Shown piece after piece: positions 16,321 through 22,690 of a stretch of DNA of 39,929 nucleotides (positions within the stretch are counted from its first letter, which is position 1; each line of letters opens with the position of its first letter). The notes under the pieces are model-generated. The model searched no databases, was not told the origin of the DNA, and saw only the letters and a list, made by a program, of their open reading frames with translations. Where the stretch lies: assembly GCA_000405345.1 (NCBI GenBank), contig ASPC01000006.1, positions 4,565 through 44,493 of the forward strand, read 5' to 3'. The stretch is from Atribacteria bacterium SCGC AAA255-N14. GTDB taxonomy: Bacteria > Atribacterota > JS1 > SB-45 > 34-128. The translations under genes were made by a program, and so were the position numbers.

Positions 16321-17103
16321 ATGTCAGAGATCTTAAAAGAGGCATTAAGGGGAATTAATAGAGGTGAAACAATCGCATTGGTTACTATAGTTGGGACTAA
16401 AGGTTCAACCCCAAGAGAGGTGGGAGCAAAGATGGTAGTGGGTAAGGATGGCTTGATATCCGGCACTATTGGAGGCGGAATAACCGAAGCCAAAGTAATC
16501 GAAGAAACAAAACAGGCACTAAGAGAGGGCAAAGGAAAGCTTTTAACCTATCATTTAACCAAAGAAGCGGCTGCTCTGGATGAAGGGGCAACCTGTGGTG
16601 GCGATATGAAAGTTTTTATAGATGTTCTTCAACCCAAAGAAGAAATATTAATTTTCGGGGCAGGTCATATTTCTGTTTATGTTTCCAAATTAGCAAAAAT
16701 GGTGGGGTTTAAAGTAACTATTATCGATGACCGAAAAGAATTTGCCAATCAAGATAGATTTCCCGAAGCAGATGAAATAATAGCTGAAGATACAGAAAAA
16801 GCCCTGAGAAATCTTAATATAGCTCCTTCTACTTACATAATTATAGTAACCAGGGGACATTTTAAAGATGAAGAAGTCTTGGGTTCAGTTATCAGGTCAA
16901 ATGCTGCCTATATAGGGATGATTGGGAGTCGTAAAAAAAATGCAACTGTCTTTCAACATTTAGAAGAACAGGGGATATCTCAAGATGAACTTGGTAAAGT
17001 CCATGCCCCAATCGGGATAGATATAAAAGCCCAGACTCCTGAAGAAATCGCCGTAAGCATTATAGCCGAGATTATCCAGGTCAGAAGAAAAAAAGAAATA
17101 TAG
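16321..17103 (+). CDS. XdhC/CoxI-family hydroxylase maturation factor
   Basis: This 260-residue XdhC-family protein has an N-terminal XdhC_CoxI domain (VTIVGTKGSTPREVGAKMVV, then GTIGGGITEA) and a C-terminal Rossmann domain starting LIFGAGHISVYVSKLA near residue 115. XdhC binds the molybdenum cofactor, helps its sulfuration and inserts it into xanthine dehydrogenases; homologues next to YqeB/YqeC may serve the selenium version. The SD is a purine-rich GGGGGAGAGGGGAG directly before ATG 16321. The ModE-type box upstream suggests molybdenum-responsive control. Confidence 0.9.
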   Translation: MSEILKEALRGINRGETIALVTIVGTKGSTPREVGAKMVVGKDGLISGTIGGGITEAKVIEETKQALREGKGKLLTYHLTKEAAALDEGATCGGDMKVFIDVLQPKEEILIFGAGHISVYVSKLAKMVGFKVTIIDDRKEFANQDRFPEADEIIAEDTEKALRNLNIAPSTYIIIVTRGHFKDEEVLGSVIRSNAAYIGMIGSRKKNATVFQHLEEQGISQDELGKVHAPIGIDIKAQTPEEIAVSIIAEIIQVRRKKEI

Positions 17104-17165
17104 TAACAGGTAACATGTAATATGTAATGAATAATATGTAGGGGCAGACCTTGTGCCTGTCCGTA
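17104..17165 (+). repeat. Short repeats after stop codon (ACATGTAATATG and GGGGCAG types)
   Basis: Immediately after the TAG stop, TAACAGGTAACATGTAATATGTAATG repeats a TAACATG/TAATATG unit and then GTAGGGGCAGACC...GCCTGTCC forms a weak hairpin. The GTAGGGG start is shared with the palindromic element at 25342. Confidence 0.5.
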
Positions 17166-17220
17166 ATCAGAGGAAAAGAAACTAAGTTGTGCTAATTTTA
17201 AGGTTAAATTACAGGAAGTG

Positions 17221-17562
17221 ATGATATTGAAATTAAGATATAAGCTTTGGCTGGAAAAGGACGGAGAAAAAGTCTTTGGCGATGGACCTTTAGATATTCT
17301 TCATCGGGTTGAAAGAACCGGTTCATTAAGGCAGGCAGCAGAGGAAATAAATATGTCTTATTCCCAAGCCTGGAACTTAATGAAAGATTTAGAAAAAAGA
17401 TTAGGATTTAATCTTTTAAAAAGAAAAGTCGGAGGAGAAAGAGGAGGAGGGTCAGAAATTACTGAGGAAGCGGGAGAATTAATGATAAAATTTAAAATGT
17501 TCCGCAATAAAGCTAAAGAGAGTTTAAATTTGCTTTATAAAGAAATATTTAAAGAAGGATAA
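17221..17562 (+). CDS. ModE-type winged-helix DNA-binding protein lacking molybdate domains
   Basis: This 113-residue protein corresponds to the N-terminal winged helix-turn-helix domain of ModE (FGDGPLDILHRVERTGSLRQAA, then MSYSQAWNLMKDLEKRLG and the wing GGERGGGSEIT). The C-terminal TOBE/MOP domains that bind molybdate in E. coli ModE are absent; the protein ends after a short helix. Such short ModE proteins regulate molybdenum genes or rely on a separate sensor. A ModE-like box lies upstream at 16250-16273. ATG 17221 is preferred over GTG 17218; CAGGAAG precedes both. Confidence 0.88.
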   Translation: MILKLRYKLWLEKDGEKVFGDGPLDILHRVERTGSLRQAAEEINMSYSQAWNLMKDLEKRLGFNLLKRKVGGERGGGSEITEEAGELMIKFKMFRNKAKESLNLLYKEIFKEG

Positions 17563-17578
17563 ATTTTTTTACGTTTTT

Positions 17579-17599
17579 CCTCCCCCTTGAGGGGGGAGG
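17579..17599. repeat. GC-rich hairpin (CCTCCCCC/GGGGGAGG)
   Basis: An 8-bp perfect stem (17579-17586 with 17592-17599) has a TTGAG loop and lies 17 bases after the ModE-like stop. Neither side has an immediate T-run, so it does not meet the form of a standard intrinsic terminator. It resembles dispersed intergenic hairpins more than a terminator. Confidence 0.5.
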
Positions 17600-17628
17600 A
17601 TTAAGGTGGGGGTGTTATTTTAAATATT

Positions 17629-18648
17629 ATGAAGAAGATACCGGTAGAAAAAGCAGTGGGAATGATATTGTGTCATGATATCACCCAAATTATACCAGGA
17701 AAATTTAAAGGTCCGGCTTTTCGGAAAGGGCATATAGTTCAAAAAGAAGATATTGAAAAGTTAAAGAAAATAGGAAAAGAATACCTATATATCTGGCTGC
17801 CAAAAGAGGGGGAAATTCATGAAGACGAGGCTTCTTTAAGAATGTCTAAATCAGTAACCGGAGAAAATATAGAATTAATCGAAGCCATTGAGGGGAAAAT
17901 AACCTTAAAATCTCAAGTAAGAGGATTATTTAAAGTAAAGAGTGAGCTTTTATACGAGATAAATTCCATGGAAAATATTACTATCCCCTGTCTTCCTAAT
18001 AATTTTAAAGTAGAAAAAGGGCAAGGATTATCAGGAGTGCGAATCGTTCCCCTAACTATTCAAGAAGAAAAAATAAAACAGATAGAGGAATTATGCCAGC
18101 AGAAGGGGACGGTTTTTTCCGTAAAAAAATATAAAAAGTTAAAGGTAGCCATTATTACTACCGGGAACGAGGTATACAAGGGATTAATCCGGGATGGATT
18201 TGGCCCCATATTAAAAGAGAAGTTTTCTTATTTTGGAGCAGAATTACAAGGACAAACTTTTTGTCCGGATAATATAGAGGAAATCAAAAAAGCAATTTTA
18301 CAATTTAAGGAACAAGGAGCTGATTTAATTGCTTTAAGCGGAGGAATGTCTGTAGATCCTGATGACCTTACCCCTGGGGCAATTCGAAAAAGTGGGGCAA
18401 AGGTAGTGACTTACGGAGTTCCCGTACAGCCGGGAAATATGTTTATGCTGGCCTATTTAAGGAATACAACCTTAATAGGTATACCCGGTGCTTCTTTATT
18501 TTATAAAAATACTATTTTAGATATTGTCTTGCCCAGAATATTTGTCGGGGATATTTTAAATAAAAGAGATTTTGTAAAGATGGGAGAAGGAGGATTTTGT
18601 TCTACCTGTTCGGTATGCCATTATCCTTATTGTTATTTTGGCAGATAG
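17629..18648 (+). CDS. MoeA-like molybdopterin-binding protein with C-terminal Cys tail
   Basis: This 339-residue protein resembles the MoeA/MogA molybdopterin-binding superfamily. Residues 1-60 have the KAVGMILCHDITQIIPG start, and the MoCF_biosynth domain (about 170-310) contains VAIITTGNEVYKG, ALSGGMSVDPDDLTPGAIR and VPVQPGNMFML. It is shorter than MoeA (about 400). The C-terminus carries Cys324, 327, 330 and 335 (CSTCSVCHYPYC), a probable metal or Fe-S site. Homologues with this tail are seen near molybdenum hydroxylases. A role in cofactor insertion or metal handling is inferred. No SD is evident before ATG 17629. Confidence 0.82.
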   Translation: MKKIPVEKAVGMILCHDITQIIPGKFKGPAFRKGHIVQKEDIEKLKKIGKEYLYIWLPKEGEIHEDEASLRMSKSVTGENIELIEAIEGKITLKSQVRGLFKVKSELLYEINSMENITIPCLPNNFKVEKGQGLSGVRIVPLTIQEEKIKQIEELCQQKGTVFSVKKYKKLKVAIITTGNEVYKGLIRDGFGPILKEKFSYFGAELQGQTFCPDNIEEIKKAILQFKEQGADLIALSGGMSVDPDDLTPGAIRKSGAKVVTYGVPVQPGNMFMLAYLRNTTLIGIPGASLFYKNTILDIVLPRIFVGDILNKRDFVKMGEGGFCSTCSVCHYPYCYFGR

Positions 18649-18656
18649 TAAAAAGA

Positions 18657-18739
18657 GGGGTCAGGTCTCAACATTTGACATAACATTTTTTGCTATCTTC
18701 TTTAGGGATAAGTTATGTCAAATGTTGAGACCTGACCCC
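18657..18739. repeat. Perfect 28-bp inverted repeat, REP/MITE-like hairpin
   Basis: The left arm 18657-18684 starts GGGGTCAGGTCTCAACATTT and the right arm 18712-18739 is its exact reverse complement, with a 27-base loop. The arm sequence resembles REP-type hairpins linked to IS200-like (RAYT) transposases in other bacteria, recognised from memory. No transposase is in the window. It separates the MoeA-like gene from the first DUF364 gene and lies 8 bases past a stop codon. Confidence 0.8.
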
Positions 18740-18769
18740 ATACTCAAAGAAAAAAGAAAGGAAGCAGTA

Positions 18770-19495
18770 ATGGACTTTTACCAGAAGATAAAAGAAAAAT
18801 TTTGTCAATTAATCAAAGAAGATGACGTTTGGTCTTCCCAGATAAATGTAGTTAATATTCGACCTCTTACTCCTCAAGAGGCAATTGGGAATCCGGAGAG
18901 AGATGACTTTCCCTTGTTAAAGGGGAAAGAAGTGATGATACAAGCAGATTTTAGAGGAAGTCGAGGTCAAGCTTTTACAGATATGCCCGGAAATTATAGT
19001 GGTACACTGAGGGAAATTTTTGAAATGCCGCTTATTGATAATTTTCAAAGAGCAATTTTTACAGCCAGCATAAATGCTGTATTGCGTTATTTTAAATTTA
19101 TTTCTAAAACAGTTCATTGTCGAGATAAAGAACCGGGAGAATGCGCTGATCATCTTAAAGATTATATTCAAGAACGTTTTGACCATCCTCGTATTGCTTT
19201 TATTGGACTGCAGCCTGCTATGATTTCAGCCTTAAGACATAATTTTGAGATTAGAGTGGTTGACTTGGACATAGATAATATTGGTAAAAGAAAAGCAGGA
19301 GTGTTAATAGAAAGTGTTTCCAAAACGAAAGAGATTTTATCTTGGGGGGATATAGTTTTGGCTACAGGTACTACTGTTGTAAATAATACTTTGACTTCTC
19401 TTTTAATTGAAAAACCGATTATTTTTTATGGGGTTACCATTGCCGGGGTTGCTTATCTTAAAGGATATGAACAATATTGTTTTTGCAGCCACTAA
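18770..19495 (+). CDS. DUF364/DUF4213 family protein 1 (putative metal-chelation)
   Basis: This 241-residue protein is of the DUF4213-DUF364 type, annotated as putative heavy-metal chelation. Visible features are a Rossmann-like central strand (RIAFIGLQPAMISALR), the VLIESVSKTKEILSWGDIVLATGTT block and a C-terminal GVTIAGVAYLKGYEQYC ending in Cys-x-Cys-x-His. The start is ATG 18770 with AGGAAG upstream; the frame remains open back through the hairpin at 18657, but that part is repeat and not protein. A second DUF364 gene follows. The function is unknown. The position beside molybdenum maturation genes and, after correcting the inversion, an ABC importer suggests metal or ligand handling. Confidence 0.8.
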   Translation: MDFYQKIKEKFCQLIKEDDVWSSQINVVNIRPLTPQEAIGNPERDDFPLLKGKEVMIQADFRGSRGQAFTDMPGNYSGTLREIFEMPLIDNFQRAIFTASINAVLRYFKFISKTVHCRDKEPGECADHLKDYIQERFDHPRIAFIGLQPAMISALRHNFEIRVVDLDIDNIGKRKAGVLIESVSKTKEILSWGDIVLATGTTVVNNTLTSLLIEKPIIFYGVTIAGVAYLKGYEQYCFCSH

Positions 19496-19630
19496 AGACA
19501 GAATAAATCAGTATATAGTATCGAGTATTGAGTATATAGTCAAAAAAAGAACGAATACAAGTTGCGGGTTTCGAAGACAGAAAAGATTCTATAATCCCAA
19601 AATAAAGAAAATAAAGGAGGATAAATAAAA

Positions 19631-20374
19631 ATGAAGATTATCGAGGATATTATTTCCACTATAGAAAAAAGCACCCAGGATATTTTAGTAAAAGAAGTGC
19701 GAATAGGACCTTTTTGGACTGGAGTTTGGAGTAAATATGGTGGATTGGCTTCTACTACTTTTATTCATGAACCGGCAATGCCTCCTCCTATAAAAGAAGC
19801 GGGAAATTTAACCCAAAAATCAGTATTAGAACTTTGTAATTATGCAAATTCTGATTGTCTGTTACAGGCTTCTGTTGGTATGGCGGCTATTAATTCTGTT
19901 TTAGAAGTCGATTTGAATAGATGCCAGAGTATTAATGCAGCAGAAGTACTTTATGAAAAAGGAAAAAATAAAAAAGTAGTGGTAGTAGGCCATTTCCCTT
20001 TTGTTAATAAATTACGCGAGATAACTAAAGATCTTTGGGTGATAGAGAGAAAGCCTCAAAGTGGAGATATCCCTGCCAGTGAAGCAAAACGGGTAATTCC
20101 TCAAGCCGATGTTATTGCTATTACTGGTACTGCTTTAATTAATGGTACTATGGGAGAACTTTTATCTTGGTGTCCAAAGGAAAGTATAGTTATGGTCTTA
20201 GGAGCAACTACGCCTCTTTCGCCGGTGTGGTTTGATTACGGAGTAGATTTAGTTTCCGGAACAAGAGTAACTGACCCCGAGTTAGTACTTCGTTTTGTTT
20301 CGGAAGGGGTAGTCTTTAAACAGATTCATGGCCGAGGAGTAAAATTAGTTACTATTCAAAAAGAAAATTACTAA
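19631..20374 (+). CDS. DUF364/DUF4213 family protein 2
   Basis: This 247-residue paralogue of the preceding gene has an N-terminal DUF4213-like part (roughly 1-95: EVRIGPFWTGVWSKYGG, then ASVGMAAINSVLEVD) and a C-terminal Rossmann-like DUF364 part (VVVVGHFPFVNKLREI, AITGTALINGTMGELLSW, LGATTPLSP). DUF364 proteins are described as putative chelators; no reaction is established. SD AAAGGAGG precedes ATG 19631. The gap from the first paralogue (19496-19630) holds a repeated TATATAGT/GAGTAT tract. In the corrected order it stands directly upstream of the ABC binding protein, with a 55-base spacer to ATG 20430. Confidence 0.82.
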   Translation: MKIIEDIISTIEKSTQDILVKEVRIGPFWTGVWSKYGGLASTTFIHEPAMPPPIKEAGNLTQKSVLELCNYANSDCLLQASVGMAAINSVLEVDLNRCQSINAAEVLYEKGKNKKVVVVGHFPFVNKLREITKDLWVIERKPQSGDIPASEAKRVIPQADVIAITGTALINGTMGELLSWCPKESIVMVLGATTPLSPVWFDYGVDLVSGTRVTDPELVLRFVSEGVVFKQIHGRGVKLVTIQKENY

Positions 20375-20429
20375 ATTATTAAAATTAAAAAAAAGTTAAA
20401 AGATTAAAATTAAATAAAAAGGATGAGAT

Positions 20430-20600
20430 ATGAAAAAATTATTTAACGTATTTATGCTTTTAGGGATTTTATTTTTTACTTTTTTTGGGGAGTGTTTTTT
20501 GGAGAAAGAAATACCCATAGGTATGGCGGTAGAATTTATGGACCATGCTGCCTGTGCTTATATAAGTCAAGACAAAGGTTGGTTTGAGGAACAGCGGTGA
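20430..20600 (+). CDS. ABC transporter substrate-binding protein, N-terminal piece with signal peptide
   Basis: This starts ATG 20430 behind AGGATGAG and reads MKKLFNVFMLLGILFFTFFG, a clear hydrophobic signal sequence, then LEKEIPIGMAVEFMD. The Cys after FFGE could be a lipid anchor, though Glu at -1 is unusual for a lipobox. From 20497 to 20591 the DNA is identical to the reverse complement of 39835-39929, i.e. the start of the binding-protein gene on the other strand. After Glu-Glu (20591) the frame hits Gln-Arg-stop. This is the missing 5' end of the gene at 38989-39929. Joined, they give about 335 residues. Confidence 0.8.
   Translation: MKKLFNVFMLLGILFFTFFGECFLEKEIPIGMAVEFMDHAACAYISQDKGWFEEQR
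20497..20591. repeat. Inverted 95-bp copy of 39835-39929 (junction arm)
   Basis: Every base from 20497 to 20591 matches the reverse complement of 39929 down to 39835. The match ends exactly at the window end on one side and at the GAGGAA/CAGCGG break on the other. It is part of a protein-coding sequence and not a mobile element. It marks an inverted junction. Confidence 0.93.
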
Positions 20601-20871
20601 AATCGGTATGTAGATACTTTTCTGCCTGGTCTTTAACTGCGGCTACCACTTTCTTATGGGTATGTCCTACGGCCAGACATCCCCAACCGCCGGTTAAGTC
20701 GATAAACTGATTACCGTCTACGTCGGTGACCAAGGCTCCCTCACCGTGGGCGATATAACAGGGGGAGAGGGAACTGCCCATAGGTTTGGCTACATATTTT
20801 TCCCTTCTTTGGGCAATCTCTTGAGACTTTGGCCCGGGTAAACTGGTTTTAAGGGAAATGAATTTGCTCAT
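20592..20871 (-). CDS. Class III aminotransferase (GabT-like), N-terminal fragment
   Basis: Reading from ATG 20871 on the minus strand, about 93 residues match the N-terminus of 4-aminobutyrate/ornithine-type class III PLP aminotransferases: TSLPGPKSQEIAQRRE, GEGALVTDVDGNQFIDLTGG, VGHTHKKVVAAVKDQAEKYL and HTDFTAVP. Full-length proteins have 430-450 residues. Homology stops at the Val-Pro just before 20592, where the ABC-protein inverted copy begins; the 16 following codons to a stop at 20536 are antisense of that copy. The PLP lysine domain is missing. In the flipped arrangement this gene simply runs off the contig end. The start is preceded by AAAGGAG. It follows the dehydrogenase at 20977 and may share the lysine riboswitch. 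Confidence 0.82.
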
Positions 20872-20976
20872 GTAATTATATCTCCTTTATTTTTATATTT
20901 AAATTCAATAAAATGATCTTCCAAAATTCACAGTATATTATTTTTAAATAACTACTCATACTCAATTTAAATCTTA

Positions 20977-22221
20977 TTATATTTTGCTGGAAACCTCAAG
21001 TATATTTATCTTTCTCCTCTTCAACTCTTCCAAGAAATTTTTATAGATTTTTCCTTCTATGGCATCTTCGGGAGCTACCATCCCTTTCCTGGTTATCTCT
21101 CCCTTTCCTAACATTACTGTGGCAATAGCTTCCGGGAAAGCGGTAACTCTCCCCATAGCAGAAATACCATTCTCGGTATCTGCCTCTTCCCACATATAGT
21201 AATCGATTCTCATCTTTTGTCCATCTTTTATTCCGGTAACTGTATTCCACATTACACAAACATCAGTTTCACCTTCTAAAGGCTGAAGCTTGGGAGTCAT
21301 TACATGGGATAAAAACTCACGAGGAGATATTTTTATTCCTTTAAATTCTATCGGAATAGAATCTAACATACCGCATTCTTTTAGCACCCCTGCTCCTTCC
21401 CAATGACCCGGCCAACGGATAGTCTTTTCCGCACATTCTTTAAGTTGTGTTCGAGTATAAAGAAAACTGGGCATCCCCGGAGTAATAGCACAGGCCAATT
21501 CCTCATCTTTCCCTAATTGGTTAAATCGAAATTTTTCGAGATCATCCATTGCGTTTGCTTCTACAATTTTACCGTTTTTCATTACATCCACTTTAACCAT
21601 ATACTCTCTTAAAACATGTTCAAAAGCCCAGGTAATCATATATTTTAATGGATGATTTTTAGCAAATTCTTTAGCCGGAATACCGCCGCATCTGGCTATA
21701 GCTGAATCTGCCTGGTCCATTTTTTTAATACCTTCACCTAAAGTAATGTTAGTTAAACCGGGGGCAAAACCCATTCCATCAATAAAGGTCACTCCATTTT
21801 TTATTGCTTTTTGGTGAAGTAATTCTCCGTATTCATCCAGGGTCATTCCATTAGGAATTTCTAAACCCTCAACCTCATATTTATCCGGTTTCCTATGATA
21901 TTCTTCTAATATATCCACAATATTAAGTCCGGCCTCAATGGCCATATCCACAACTTTATAGCTACATTTCCTATCAGGTAAAGTAATAGCGCCCACATCA
22001 TATTTTCCCATCAATTTCATAGTCTCTTCTCGGTTGTTAACATCAATAGTGTGAAGCACTATTTTATCACTATTTATCCATTTTTTAGTTTTTTCCAGTG
22101 TATTCTCTCTCCTACCGGTAATTCCTATAATTCCCACTTCTCCAACTTTGCTATTTTTGGCTAAATCCCAGGCAACAGCAGAGCCCATTTTTCCCGAACC
22201 TCCAAAAACTAAAACCTTCAT
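20977..22221 (-). CDS. Saccharopine dehydrogenase-family protein 1 (lysine riboswitch-controlled)
   Basis: This 414-residue NAD(P)-dependent oxidoreductase of the saccharopine dehydrogenase/lysine 6-dehydrogenase family has the N-terminal Rossmann motif VFGGSGKMGSAVAWDL followed by GITGRRENTLEK. A mid-protein DGMGFAPGLTNITLGEG corresponds to the G-x-APG block of this family. SD AGGAGG precedes ATG 22221. A lysine riboswitch and terminator lie directly upstream, so lysine is likely its substrate, product or signal. Possible reactions are oxidation of the lysine epsilon-amino group or a related reductive condensation; the sequence does not decide. A class III aminotransferase follows in the same direction. 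Confidence 0.82.
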   Translation of the reverse strand: MKVLVFGGSGKMGSAVAWDLAKNSKVGEVGIIGITGRRENTLEKTKKWINSDKIVLHTIDVNNREETMKLMGKYDVGAITLPDRKCSYKVVDMAIEAGLNIVDILEEYHRKPDKYEVEGLEIPNGMTLDEYGELLHQKAIKNGVTFIDGMGFAPGLTNITLGEGIKKMDQADSAIARCGGIPAKEFAKNHPLKYMITWAFEHVLREYMVKVDVMKNGKIVEANAMDDLEKFRFNQLGKDEELACAITPGMPSFLYTRTQLKECAEKTIRWPGHWEGAGVLKECGMLDSIPIEFKGIKISPREFLSHVMTPKLQPLEGETDVCVMWNTVTGIKDGQKMRIDYYMWEEADTENGISAMGRVTAFPEAIATVMLGKGEITRKGMVAPEDAIEGKIYKNFLEELKRRKINILEVSSKI

Positions 22222-22294
22222 ATTCTTTTCCTCCTTTTCTTGGTAACTTAGTTAACTGGTTAGTTAATTTTTATAAGATAAGTTATAACCTATC

Positions 22295-22342
22295 TGAAAA
22301 ATAAAAGGCAATTAATGATAGAGCCTTCATTAATTGCCTTTT
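22295..22342 (-). terminator. Intrinsic terminator of the lysine riboswitch
   Basis: On the minus strand a 16-bp hairpin (arms 22327-22342 and 22303-22318, loop of 8) built on GGCAATTAATGA/TCATTAATTGCC is followed by TTTTATTTTT. It lies between the aptamer and the dehydrogenase start at 22221, the layout of a transcription-terminating riboswitch. Confidence 0.85.
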
Positions 22343-22378
22343 ATTTCCCTTAGTTTAGATGAAGCACTCTACCTTGGG

Positions 22379-22551
22379 GGGCAGCTCTCCATCTAAATCC
22401 GGGAACAGATTTGATGACAGTCTTACAGTTGTTCACCATAAGCCCAGCAAGAAATTTTTGCTTATTCTTTCTTGCTTCGGCGGAAATACCTTTCCGGGTG
22501 AGGTTGTAAATTATTCACCCATACTCTTTATTATCCGCGCCTCTACCTCAC
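22379..22551 (-). promoter_or_regulatory. Lysine riboswitch aptamer (L box)
   Basis: The minus strand carries the lysine-riboswitch core in order: GAGGTAGAGGCGCGG at the 5' end, AGAGTATGGGTGA, GCCGAAGCAA, TTGCTGGGC, TGTAAGACTGTCA and TGGAGAGCTGCC at the 3' end. GGTAG near the 5' end pairs with CTGCC at the 3' end to close P1. The internal AAGCAAGAAA/TTTCTTGCT arms pair as well. The element lies in the 467-bp gap between two saccharopine-dehydrogenase-family genes, about 160 bases upstream of the second, and is followed by a strong terminator. Lysine riboswitches normally lower expression when lysine is abundant. CTTCAT just downstream of the aptamer can pair with ATGAAG in the terminator arm, a candidate antiterminator. 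Confidence 0.93.
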
Positions 22552-22631
22552 ATTTTTTAAATGCAAGTTAATATTAATTTATAAAAATACTTTAGTAGAC
22601 TTAAATTCTTAAATTACCACCTCCTTATTAA

Positions 22632-22690
22632 TTCACCAATTATCCAATTGACCAATTTGCCAATTAATTAAATTGCCAATTAATTAAATT
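22632..22690. repeat. AT-rich degenerate repeat tract (CCAATTAA family)
   Basis: Units such as ACCAATTATCCAATTGACC and TTGCCAATTAATTAAA (the latter twice) repeat here. It is the same family as 8404-8540. The tract overlaps the TAA of the dehydrogenase gene at 22689-22691. The rest of the 22222-22688 gap is the riboswitch, its terminator and AT-rich leader. Confidence 0.75.

Noticed and set aside
17579..17599. Intrinsic terminator for the ModE-like gene
   Set aside because: The stem is strong but has no T-run on either side. Listed as a repeat hairpin instead.
18638..18769. Upstream in-frame extension of the first DUF364 gene
   Set aside because: It runs through the 28-bp hairpin and the previous gene's stop. 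ATG 18770 has an AGGAAG site and begins the homologous part.
19407..19628. 73-codon plus-strand frame between the DUF364 genes
   Set aside because: It overlaps the end of the first DUF364 gene in another frame, and the rest is repeat-like spacer with Lys/Arg-rich composition.
20497..20591. Mobile element terminal repeat at the inverted copies
   Set aside because: The copied sequence is part of the ABC binding-protein coding region and no transposase or target duplication is seen. A junction artefact or inversion explains it better.
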